A stretch of 12,448 nt of DNA from Pseudomonadota bacterium. Lineage in GTDB: Bacteria > Pseudomonadota > Gammaproteobacteria > Burkholderiales > Casimicrobiaceae. Positions 7,077 to 12,448 of this stretch are shown piece by piece (position 1 is the first letter of the stretch; each line of letters opens with the position of its first letter). The position numbers and the translations under genes are program-made. The notes under the pieces are model-generated. The model searched no databases. It was not told where the DNA came from and saw nothing but the letters and a program-made list of their open reading frames with translations. The DNA lies in contig JAKLIE010000007.1 in the NCBI GenBank assembly GCA_022709775.1, positions 1 through 12,448 of the forward strand. The letters are read 5' to 3'.

Positions 7077-7096
7077 GGGCGCGAATATTCGCGCCC
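7077..7096. repeat. 20-bp perfect palindrome (GGGCGCGA ATAT TCGCGCCC)
   Basis: Two 10-bp arms meet at an AATATT core with no mismatch, 13 nt after the anti-sigma stop. As DNA it looks like a site for a symmetric dimeric regulator. As RNA it could form an 8-bp GC-rich stem with a 4-nt AUAU loop, but no T-run follows, so it is not a standard intrinsic terminator. It could protect a 3' end, bind a regulator of the TPR gene, or do neither. Confidence 0.75.
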
Positions 7097-7187
7097 CGCG
7101 GGTGCCTCCGGCCGCGCGGCCGCCCCGTATCCGTGGAGGAGAGGCCGATGCCGGCCTTCCCGGTCTTCCACCGCAACGGAGCATTCG

Positions 7188-7277
7188 ATGAAGCATCCCG
7201 CCCTCGCACGGTCGCACGCCGCGGCCGCCGGCGTTCCGGCCCGCGCGGCCACGGCCGACGCCGTTCGGCGCGCGTAG
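7188..7277 (+). CDS. Possible 29-aa small reading frame
   Basis: The ATG has GGAG 6 nt upstream (7178-7181) and opens 29 codons ending in TAG. The peptide starts MKHPALARSHAAAAGVPARA and is Ala/Arg-rich and basic. Most third positions (about 24 of 28 after the start) are G or C, as in the real genes, but GC-rich non-coding DNA often mimics this. No family is recognised. It could be a leader peptide for the TPR gene, a remnant of a decayed gene, or chance. Confidence 0.2.
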   Translation: MKHPALARSHAAAAGVPARAATADAVRRA

Positions 7278-7370
7278 GCGCTTCCCCGATTGCGCGGTAC
7301 GCACGTCCGGCGCAGCATGACCGGCCCGCCGTCCCCGCGCGATCCCCGCGTCACCCGAAGGAATCGCACC

Positions 7371-8711
7371 ATGAACCACGATGCACGAGGGATCCCGGTC
7401 TCGTCCGGATCCGCCGATGCGATCGCCCGCTACGAGACGGCGATCGGCCAGCTCCAGTCCTACGTCGGCGATCCGATCGCCACGATCGACGGCGCGCTCG
7501 CCGAATCGCCCGATTTCGTCGCCGGCCACCTGATGAAGGCGCTGACGCTCGCGACGCTCGCCGAACGGCAGTACGCGCCGGCGATCGCGCAGTCGATCGC
7601 GGCGGCGCGCGAGCATGGCGCTCGCGCGAACGGCCGCGAGCTCGGGATGCTGCAGGCGGCCTGCCAGCTCGCCGACGGCGACTGGCACGCCGCATGCCGT
7701 TCGCTCGACGCAGTGCTGGCCGACAACCCCCGCGACGCGCTTGCGCTGCAGGTTGCGCACCTGATGGACTTCTACCGCGGCGACGCGCTGAACCTGCGCA
7801 ACCGTGTCGCGCGCGTACTCCCGCACTGGAGTCGCGACGTTCCCGGCTACTCGTACGTGCTGGGCATGCACGCGTTCGGTCTCGAGGAGATGAACCAGTA
7901 TCCCGAGGCCGAGGAGACCGCGCGCGCCGCGCTCGCGATCGAACCGAAGGACGGCTGGGCGGTGCACGCGGCGACGCACGTGATGGAGATGCAGGGTCGC
8001 ATCGGCGAGGGCATCGACTGGCTCGTGTCGCGCGAGCGCGACTGGGCGCCGGACAACGGATTCGCGTTCCACAACTTCTGGCACCTGGCGCTCTTCCATC
8101 TGGACGGCGCCGACCATACGAAGGCGCTCGATCTCTACGATCGAGCCGTGCACCCGGTGCCGGCGCAGATGCTCCTGACCCTCGTCGACGCGACGGCGCT
8201 CCTGTGGCGCCTCGCGCTCGACGGTGCGGACGTGGGGCCGCGCTTCGGCGAGGTCGCGGACGAATGGGAGGCGAAGCTCGACGGCGAAGGCGGCTACTAC
8301 GCGTTCAACGACCTGCACGCGGCGCTCGCGTTCGCGGCGACCGGTCGCGACGCCGCGACGACGCGGCTGCTGCACGCGGTCGCGCGGGCAGCCGAGGGCG
8401 GCGGCACGAACGCGGCGATGGAGCGCGAAGTCGGGTTGCCGCTCGTGCGGGCGATCGCAGCGTATGGCCGGGGCCGCTTCGACGAGGCGGCCGACCTGAT
8501 CGCGCCGGTGCGCGACATCGCACATCGCTTCGGAGGCAGCCACGCCCAGCGCGACGTCCTGTCGCTCACGCTGATCGACGCCGCGCGGCGCGCCGGGCGC
8601 GCGTCGCTCGCGAAGCACGTGCTGTCCGAGCGTCTCGTCGCGAAGCCGGGTGGCGCATGGGGGCGCAGGATCCTCGCCCGCATCGACGCGACGCCGGCCG
8701 CGCCGCACTGA
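7371..8711 (+). CDS. Tetratricopeptide-repeat protein, TTC38/StaR-like
   Basis: A 446-aa, predicted soluble, all-helical protein. ATG 7371 is used because GAAGGAA lies 7 nt upstream. The sequence is a string of helix pairs with TPR character. They include GDPIATIDGALAESPDFVAG (33-52), WHAACRSLDAVLADNPRDAL (105-124), QYPEAEETARAALAIEPKDG (176-195), and FDEAADLIAPVRDIAH (370-385). Strongly patterned motifs of the TTC38/StaR-like family are present: HAATHVMEMQGRIGEG (199-214), NGFAFHNFWHLALFHLDG (229-246) and FGGSHAQRDVLSLTLID (387-403). The family is found in bacteria and animals. The Streptomyces toyocaensis member StaR sits in a glycopeptide antibiotic cluster, but no biochemical role is settled. 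It has no signal peptide or membrane segment. The repeated His residues in FHNFWH and GGSHAQRD look like an active or binding site rather than plain scaffold, which is my inference. Confidence 0.85.
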   Translation: MNHDARGIPVSSGSADAIARYETAIGQLQSYVGDPIATIDGALAESPDFVAGHLMKALTLATLAERQYAPAIAQSIAAAREHGARANGRELGMLQAACQLADGDWHAACRSLDAVLADNPRDALALQVAHLMDFYRGDALNLRNRVARVLPHWSRDVPGYSYVLGMHAFGLEEMNQYPEAEETARAALAIEPKDGWAVHAATHVMEMQGRIGEGIDWLVSRERDWAPDNGFAFHNFWHLALFHLDGADHTKALDLYDRAVHPVPAQMLLTLVDATALLWRLALDGADVGPRFGEVADEWEAKLDGEGGYYAFNDLHAALAFAATGRDAATTRLLHAVARAAEGGGTNAAMEREVGLPLVRAIAAYGRGRFDEAADLIAPVRDIAHRFGGSHAQRDVLSLTLIDAARRAGRASLAKHVLSERLVAKPGGAWGRRILARIDATPAAPH

Positions 8712-8853
8712 AGCGCAAACCGCATCGCCGAAGCGGGATGCTCGGCCGTGGCGTACCCCGACGTTCGGTCCCGGGTCTCGCCCGCGGGCGTTTCTGCGGC
8801 GGATCGTCCACCGGCGCGCCGGCCCGCCTTCTCGTCGACGGACGCTCCGGCGG

Positions 8854-9399
8854 CTACGACTCCCGCGCGATCTGCCGCCGCAGTTCGCGGAACCGCTCCT
8901 GCGGATCCTTGCCGAACACCGGATCCGGAATCGACGCGATGCTGCTCCGGACCGCGTCCCAGTCGGCGGGCGTCAGGTGCCTGCCGGCGCGGGCGAGCAC
9001 CTCGTTCTCCTCGCGCGCGAGGTGGCTCTCGTAGAAGACGAGGAACGTCGCGGCGGCGGCCTCGATCTTCTCGCGCGGCACGACCTCGCCGCCGACGGCC
9101 GCCTCGATCCGGGACAGGAGCTCGGCGCCCGCGGTCTCGATCACGCGATGCTCCTGGTTCAGGCGTCCCAGCACGGCCTGCATGTCGGGACAGTGGCGCG
9201 CGAGCCGCGCGAACGCGACGTCCTCGCGCGGATGGTGGACGCGGTCCGCGTACTCGCGCAGGTACCTCAGGATGTCCACCATCAACTCGAAGTTGGGATC
9301 CTCGCCCGCGTGGATGACGTCGATCTCCCGGCGCAGCAGGCGCAGGAGCTGGGCGAAATAGGCGTGCTCGGTATGCCAGGCGGCGACGGGATCGGTCAC
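8854..9399 (-). CDS. Hemerythrin HHE-domain protein
   Basis: A 181-aa four-helix protein expected to carry a non-heme di-iron site that binds or senses O2, NO or reactive species in the cytoplasm. Candidate iron ligands appear in order: H12 (AWHTEH), H55/H56 and E59 (DRVHHPREDVAF, the HHE-type motif), H84 (NQEHRVIE), and H126 with E130 (YESHLAREENEVL). The spacing fits the hemerythrin-like domain at about 5-140. The rest is a C-terminal extension rich in charged residues. GTG at 9399 is chosen because GGAG lies 7 nt upstream. A TTG at 9441 would add 14 residues without a good ribosome-binding site. The gene is convergent with the TPR gene. It has a FNR-type box about 70 bp upstream of its start, consistent with a role at low oxygen or under nitrosative stress. 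Confidence 0.9.
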   Translation of the reverse strand: MTDPVAAWHTEHAYFAQLLRLLRREIDVIHAGEDPNFELMVDILRYLREYADRVHHPREDVAFARLARHCPDMQAVLGRLNQEHRVIETAGAELLSRIEAAVGGEVVPREKIEAAAATFLVFYESHLAREENEVLARAGRHLTPADWDAVRSSIASIPDPVFGKDPQERFRELRRQIARES

Positions 9400-9468
9400 G
9401 GCGGTGCTCCGGGAAGCGTCGGCGCGCGACGCGAGCCTCAAGTGGAAGACGATCCCGCACGAGCTGGC

Positions 9469-9482
9469 TTGACCGCGATCAA
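9469..9482 (-). promoter_or_regulatory. FNR/Anr/Dnr-type binding site upstream of the hemerythrin gene
   Basis: On the minus strand the site reads TTGATCGCGGTCAA, that is TTGAT-N4-GTCAA. It differs from the symmetric FNR consensus TTGAT-N4-ATCAA at one base. Its centre lies about 76 bp upstream of the hemerythrin GTG. If it activates from the usual -41.5 position, transcription would start near 9434 and give a leader of about 35 nt. The expected -10 region is not close to consensus. The site falls between the GNAT stop and the hemerythrin start, so the hemerythrin gene is the only plausible target. Confidence 0.6.
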
Positions 9483-9555
9483 GGGTCGAGGCGATTCCGG
9501 ACTTGCGCGGGACCGATCCGGCTGCGGCGGGACATCCGCGGGTCGGGATTCCGCC

Positions 9556-10029
9556 CTACGCCTTTCGCATCATTCCCGCATAGATGCCGGGCGCGGACCC
9601 GGGAATCGCGACCGCCCCGAAAGCCTTCTCGTAGAACGCTGCCGGCCCGACGCCGCCGACGATCGCGTACGCGTAGCCCTGCGCCTTCAGCGCGTGCATC
9701 GCGGCGAGTGCGAGTGCACGGCCGATTCCCTGTCCGCGCGACGGCTCGAGCACGGCGGTCGGGCCGAAGAAGTCCGGCGCGATCGCGTCGTGGCACGCGA
9801 AGCCGACGAGCGCGTCGCCGCGCGCCGCGACGAAGCACGCGACCGGCATCCGCGCGAAGGCGACGTCGACCTCGGCTTCCCACATCGGCCAGTGCGCGCG
9901 AACGAACGCCAGCACGAGCGGCTTCTCCGGCGCGAGCGCGCGGCGCACGATCACGCCGCGCCCGGCGGCGCTATCGATCGCCGGCCCGAGCGGCGGCAGC
10001 TCCCAGAGCTTCACCAGCATGTCGCTCAC
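9556..10029 (-). CDS. GNAT-family N-acetyltransferase
   Basis: A 157-aa acetyltransferase that would transfer an acetyl group from acetyl-CoA to an amine. Motif A, the CoA pyrophosphate loop, is RGQGIGRALALAAMHAL (98-114), matching the R/QxxGxG/A pattern. It is preceded by the strands CFVAARGDALVGFACHDA (65-82) and TAVLEPS, and followed by YAYAIVGGVGPAAFYEKAFG (119-138) with the conserved tyrosine of the FYEK motif. GTG 10029 is preferred because GGAGG lies 6 nt upstream; the ATG three codons later is also possible. The opening LVKLWELPPLGP and closing IPGSAPGIYAGM recur in a conserved GNAT subgroup I recognise, whose substrate I do not know. It starts 35 nt downstream of the MBL-fold gene stop on the same strand and is probably co-transcribed with it. 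Confidence 0.87.
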   Translation of the reverse strand: MSDMLVKLWELPPLGPAIDSAAGRGVIVRRALAPEKPLVLAFVRAHWPMWEAEVDVAFARMPVACFVAARGDALVGFACHDAIAPDFFGPTAVLEPSRGQGIGRALALAAMHALKAQGYAYAIVGGVGPAAFYEKAFGAVAIPGSAPGIYAGMMRKA

Positions 10030-10064
10030 CGCACACCTCCGTGTCGCGACCCGGCCTTCGCGCC

Positions 10065-10742
10065 TCAGTCGCCCGCCGCAGGCTCGCGCGAGCGTCCGGC
10101 GCCCAGCGCCTCGTCGCCCACGAACGGGTTGGTGCGCCGCTCGTCGCCGAACGTCGACATCGGCCCGTGCCCGGGAACGAACCGGATCTCGTCGCCGAGC
10201 GGCCACAGCTTTCGCGTGATCGAGCGGATCAGCGTGTCGAAGTCGCCGCGCGGAAAATCGGTGCGGCCGATCGACCCGGCGAACAGCACGTCGCCGACGA
10301 AGGCGATGCCGCGCTCGCGCGACGCGAACACGACGTGGCCCGGCGTGTGGCCGGGGCAGTGCAGCACGTCGAACGCGATCTCGCCGACGGTCGCGACGTC
10401 GCCGTCCTCGAGCCAGCGATCCGGCGTGAACGAGCGGGCGCCGGGGACACCGAAGCTCGCACCCTGCCGGTCGAGGCCGTCGATCCAGAACGCGTCCTCG
10501 CGGTGCGGGCCTTCGATCGGGACGCCGGCACGCTCGGCGACCTCGGCGGCGCCGCCGCAGTGGTCGACGTGACCGTGCGTCACCAGCACCTTCTCGAGCG
10601 TCGCGCCGGTCTTGCCGACGGCGGCGAGCAGGCGGTCGACCTCGCCGCCGGGATCGACGAGCGCGGCGCGGTTCGTTCGCGTGCAGACGACGAGCGAGCA
10701 GTTCTGCTGGTAGGGCGTGACGGGGAGGATGGCGAGCTTCAT
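10065..10742 (-). CDS. MBL-fold metallo-hydrolase, glyoxalase II (YcbL)-like
   Basis: A 225-aa single-domain metallo-beta-lactamase-fold hydrolase. All metal ligands of the glyoxalase II group are visible: THGHVDH (55-61; H56, H58, D60, H61), GHTPGH (131-136; H132), GDVLFAGSIGRTDFP (150-164; D151) and PGHGPMSTFGDERRTNPF (190-207; H192). It starts directly with MKLAILPVTPYQQNCSLVV, the usual N terminus of YcbL-type proteins. These lack the C-terminal substrate domain of classical GloB, and some hydrolyse S-lactoylglutathione. The ATG at 10742 has a weak ribosome-binding site. The 32-nt spacer behind it holds TGCTACGCT, a loose extended -10, so it may have its own promoter. Annotation as hydroxyacylglutathione hydrolase is plausible; a persulfide dioxygenase is less likely given the short length. 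Confidence 0.9.
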   Translation of the reverse strand: MKLAILPVTPYQQNCSLVVCTRTNRAALVDPGGEVDRLLAAVGKTGATLEKVLVTHGHVDHCGGAAEVAERAGVPIEGPHREDAFWIDGLDRQGASFGVPGARSFTPDRWLEDGDVATVGEIAFDVLHCPGHTPGHVVFASRERGIAFVGDVLFAGSIGRTDFPRGDFDTLIRSITRKLWPLGDEIRFVPGHGPMSTFGDERRTNPFVGDEALGAGRSREPAAGD

Positions 10743-10774
10743 CTGCCGAGCGTAGCAGAGGCGGGGCGCCCCGT

Positions 10775-11422
10775 TCAGAACCTGCCGTACGTGTTGTAGG
10801 CGTCGACCGGGTCCATGCCGCCGACGAGCGCCTTGCGCATGTCGCTCTCGGTGGACACGACCTCCTCGGTCCGGAGCACCACCTCCTCGGCGATCGCCTT
10901 CGGGACGATCACGACGCCGTCGCGGTCGGCGAGCAGCCAGTCGCCGGTCGAGATCGACACGCCGCCGATGTCGACCGGCGCGCCGTACGCGTCGGGAATC
11001 CATCGGGCGACGATGTCGGACGGCGTCAGGAACGAGCACCAGACCGGGAAGCGCTGCTCGAGCACGAGCCCGGTGTCGCGCGATCCGCCGTCGACGACGA
11101 AGCCCAGGACGCCGCGCGCCGCGAGCGTCTGCGCCGAGAGCTCGCCCATCATCGCAACCTCGTGGTTGTTCGGCTGGCAAACGACGACGTGACCGCGCGG
11201 CGCCTTCGAGAGCAGCGTGCACCAGCCGAGCAGCGTCTCGTGCCGCGTCTTCGTGCGGTCGACGTGCCCCGAGACGGTCCACACGGGCCCCGCGAGCTTG
11301 AGCGTCGGATCGAGCGGCTTGATCGCGGGCGGAAGCACGACGTGCTCGTGCCCCATCGTCCGGAGCACGTCGTGCACCGCGCCCGTGTAGCACGCGCGCA
11401 GGCGCTCCGTCAGCATGGGCAT
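10775..11422 (-). CDS. RraA-family (HMG/CHA aldolase–oxaloacetate decarboxylase-like) protein
   Basis: A 215-aa protein of the RraA / 4-hydroxy-4-methyl-2-oxoglutarate aldolase fold. The signature GELSAQTLAARGVLGFVVDGGSRD (93-116) contains the Arg-Asp pair (R115, D116) that in the aldolases binds pyruvate and the divalent metal. GDWLLADRDGVVIVPK (160-175) is the second conserved block. Members cleave 4-hydroxy-4-methyl-2-oxoglutarate or carboxy-hydroxy-oxoadipate in aromatic degradation, or act as the RNase E inhibitor RraA. Retention of the R-D pair and environmental origin favour an enzyme. ATG 11422 has GGGAG 5 nt upstream. Start and ribosome-binding site overlap the end of the DUF1761 gene, whose stop is 2 nt away, so the two form one operon. 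'Dimethylmenaquinone methyltransferase', an old label for this family, is not supported. Confidence 0.88.
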   Translation of the reverse strand: MPMLTERLRACYTGAVHDVLRTMGHEHVVLPPAIKPLDPTLKLAGPVWTVSGHVDRTKTRHETLLGWCTLLSKAPRGHVVVCQPNNHEVAMMGELSAQTLAARGVLGFVVDGGSRDTGLVLEQRFPVWCSFLTPSDIVARWIPDAYGAPVDIGGVSISTGDWLLADRDGVVIVPKAIAEEVVLRTEEVVSTESDMRKALVGGMDPVDAYNTYGRF

Positions 11423-11424
11423 CG

Positions 11425-11838
11425 TCACTCCCGCGGTCTTGACCAGGCGCCGATGATACCGCCCGCGATCGCGAGGCCGACGACGGCGTAGCCGGTGTTG
11501 ATGAGCCACAGCGACACGCTGCGCGACTCGAACCCGTAGTTGAGCGCGAGCTGCGCGCCGACCAGACCCAGCGCCACGACGATGCCGAGCTTCGCGCCGC
11601 CCGCCCATCCGGTCGTGCCGGTACGCGCGATCAGCCAGGCGAGCGTCGCGCACGCGACGAGCACCGAGCCGAACCCGACGACGTAGGGTCGAGCCCCCGG
11701 ATTCTCCGCCTCGAGTTCGGCCATCGTCCTGCCGACGCCCGCGAGCCAGGCGGCCGAGAATTGCCCGTACCAGATCGCGCCGACGAGGAAGTAGACGACT
11801 GCCGCGACGACGATCGCGAGGATGCGGATGCCGCTCAT
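11425..11838 (-). CDS. DUF1761 membrane protein
   Basis: A 137-aa integral membrane protein with four hydrophobic segments near 4-25, 52-72, 80-103 and 108-133. The opening ILAIVVAAVVYFLVGAIWYG (6-25), with its conserved 'GAIWY' turn, the following WLAGVGRT, and the closing LINTGYAVVGLAIAGGIIGAW (112-132) fit the DUF1761 family. The function is unknown. The start ATG 11838 has GGGAG with 6-nt spacing. It is followed at 2 nt by the RraA-family gene and preceded at 55 nt by the radical SAM gene on the same strand. The tight coupling to RraA may be only operon economy. Confidence 0.82.
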   Translation of the reverse strand: MSGIRILAIVVAAVVYFLVGAIWYGQFSAAWLAGVGRTMAELEAENPGARPYVVGFGSVLVACATLAWLIARTGTTGWAGGAKLGIVVALGLVGAQLALNYGFESRSVSLWLINTGYAVVGLAIAGGIIGAWSRPRE

Positions 11839-11893
11839 CTCTGTCTCCCGTGGTGGTGCCCCGGAAAGGCGTGCCGGGACGCGCCGCGACGAA

Positions 11894-12448
11894 TCAGAAC
11901 AGCGAAGCCTGACGCCCGCCGTCGCGCGCGGGCGGCCGGAACTGGCGGCGATCGAGCGGCGAGCGGTCGCGCTCGGCGTTGAGGCCGAGTCTGCGGCACG
12001 CGACCTCGAAGCGCCTGGCGATCAGGTCGGCGAACACGCCGGTGCCGCGCATCCTCGTCCCGAAGCCCGCATCGTAGTCCCGGCCGCCGCGCAGGTCGTT
12101 CACGAGGCTCATCACGTGCGCAGCGCGGTCGGGGCAGTGCGTCGCGAGCCAGTCGCGGAACAGGGGCGCGACCTCGCGCGGCAGCCTGAGCATGATCCAC
12201 CCCGCCTGCGCGGCGCCGGCGGCCGCCGCCGACTCGAGGATCGCCTCGAGGTCGCGGTCGTTGAGCTGCGGGATCACCGGCGCGACCATCACGCCGGTCG
12301 GCACGCCGGCCGCGGACAGCGTGCGAATCGCCTCCATGCGACGCGCGGGCGCGCTCGCGCGCGGCTCGAGCCTGCGGGCGAGATCGGCGTCGAGCGTCGT
12401 GATCGAGAGGTAGACGCGCGCGAGCCCCTTCGCGGCCATCGGCGCGAT
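11894..12448 (-). CDS. PA0069-family radical SAM protein, C-terminal part (5' end outside window)
   Basis: 184 residues and the stop are present; the frame stays open to the window edge, so the N terminus is missing. The visible part has the downstream half of the radical SAM barrel: IAPMAAKGLARVYLSITTLD, ARRLEPRASAPARRMEAI, and GVPTGVMVAPVIPQLNDRDL. These match the SplB-like/PA0069 group (COG1533). The C-terminal region with RGTGVFADLI and the final QASLF is also typical. The CxxxCxxC cluster that binds the [4Fe-4S] centre would lie upstream, outside the window, so catalytic competence cannot be judged. The group's biochemical role is not established; relatives include spore photoproduct lyase. 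The ATG at 12439 is internal, not the start, because family residues continue upstream of it. Confidence 0.9.
   Translation of the reverse strand: MAPMAAKGLARVYLSITTLDADLARRLEPRASAPARRMEAIRTLSAAGVPTGVMVAPVIPQLNDRDLEAILESAAAAGAAQAGWIMLRLPREVAPLFRDWLATHCPDRAAHVMSLVNDLRGGRDYDAGFGTRMRGTGVFADLIARRFEVACRRLGLNAERDRSPLDRRQFRPPARDGGRQASLF

Larger units (their letters stand above)
7064..7370. other. 307-bp gap between anti-sigma and TPR genes
   Basis: This is the longest stretch without a confident gene. It holds a 20-bp perfect palindrome near its left end (7077-7096) and a shorter GGCCGCGCGGCC palindrome (7110-7121). It also has a strong Shine-Dalgarno-like GGAGGAGAGG (7135-7144) in front of an ATG at 7148, and a possible 29-codon reading frame (7188-7277). 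The frame opened by the ATG at 7148 continues far into the TPR gene in another phase and does not look coding. The promoter of the TPR gene must lie here or further upstream, but I cannot point to -35/-10 elements. The ribosome-binding site GAAGGAA (7357-7363) at the right end belongs to the TPR gene. Confidence 0.6.

Noticed and set aside
8779..8822. Palindromes CGCCCGCGGGCG (followed by TTTCT) and CCGGCGCGCCGG as a bidirectional terminator between the TPR and hemerythrin genes
   Set aside because: Stems with a feasible loop are only about 4 bp and T-runs are too short. Such GC palindromes are expected by chance at this base composition.
9400..9441. TTG start at 9441 for the hemerythrin protein
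   Set aside because: There is no good ribosome-binding site. GTG 9399 has GGAG at 7 nt and gives the usual N terminus; the longer start would also crowd the inferred transcription start.
8650..10572. Plus-strand open frame of 640 codons over hemerythrin, GNAT and MBL genes
   Set aside because: The minus strand carries three proteins with complete motifs. The plus frame is low-complexity shadow sequence.
1..12448. Mobile element, phage, CRISPR, tRNA or rRNA signals
   Set aside because: I saw no transposase or integrase motifs, no regularly spaced repeats, no recognisable tRNA or rRNA segments, and no break in base composition.

Overview
This is chromosomal DNA of very high G+C (estimated around 70 %, not counted), with G or C in nearly every third codon position. 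The gene content points to a betaproteobacterium, most likely Burkholderiales or a close uncultured relative. A Bug-type tripartite tricarboxylate transporter receptor, a DUF2788 protein and a long MscS-type channel are all typical of that group. I see no rRNA, tRNA, CRISPR array, insertion sequence, integrase or phage gene. Codon use looks uniform throughout, so this reads as ordinary core or accessory chromosome rather than a mobile island.

Layout. Bases 1-82 hold the last codons of an unrecognised plus-strand gene. Convergent to it is a Bug-family periplasmic solute receptor (1121-141, minus). A 119-bp divergent spacer separates that from a tightly packed plus-strand cluster: a ureidoglycolate-lyase-family protein, a 789-aa MscS-type mechanosensitive channel with a long periplasmic coiled-coil region, a DUF2189 membrane protein and a tiny DUF2788 membrane protein (1241-5315). 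The first two junctions are 4-nt ATGA overlaps and the third is a 9-nt gap, so the four are probably translated from one message. A weak hairpin and a TAGAAT -10-like element then separate this from a second plus-strand unit: a VOC/glyoxalase-like protein, an ECF sigma factor and its RskA-type membrane anti-sigma factor (5404-7063). A 307-bp gap follows, with a 20-bp perfect palindrome and a possible 29-aa reading frame. It leads to a TTC38/StaR-like tetratricopeptide protein (7371-8711).

The right third is all minus strand. Read in the direction of transcription it runs: the C-terminal part of a PA0069-family radical SAM protein cut by the window edge, a DUF1761 membrane protein, an RraA-family aldolase/decarboxylase-like protein, an MBL-fold hydrolase of the glyoxalase II type, a GNAT acetyltransferase and a hemerythrin-domain protein. 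DUF1761 and RraA are 2 nt apart, and MBL and GNAT 35 nt apart. The hemerythrin gene is preceded by a near-consensus FNR/Anr box, which suggests induction at low oxygen or by nitric oxide.

Themes. Membrane-stress functions dominate the left and centre (channel, small membrane proteins, sigma/anti-sigma pair), and small-molecule metabolism and detoxification the right. I see no clearly new multi-gene defence or biosynthetic system. The items most worth a second look are the FNR-type site before the hemerythrin gene, the 20-bp palindrome after the anti-sigma gene, and the coupled ureidoglycolate lyase/MscS/DUF2189/DUF2788 cluster.
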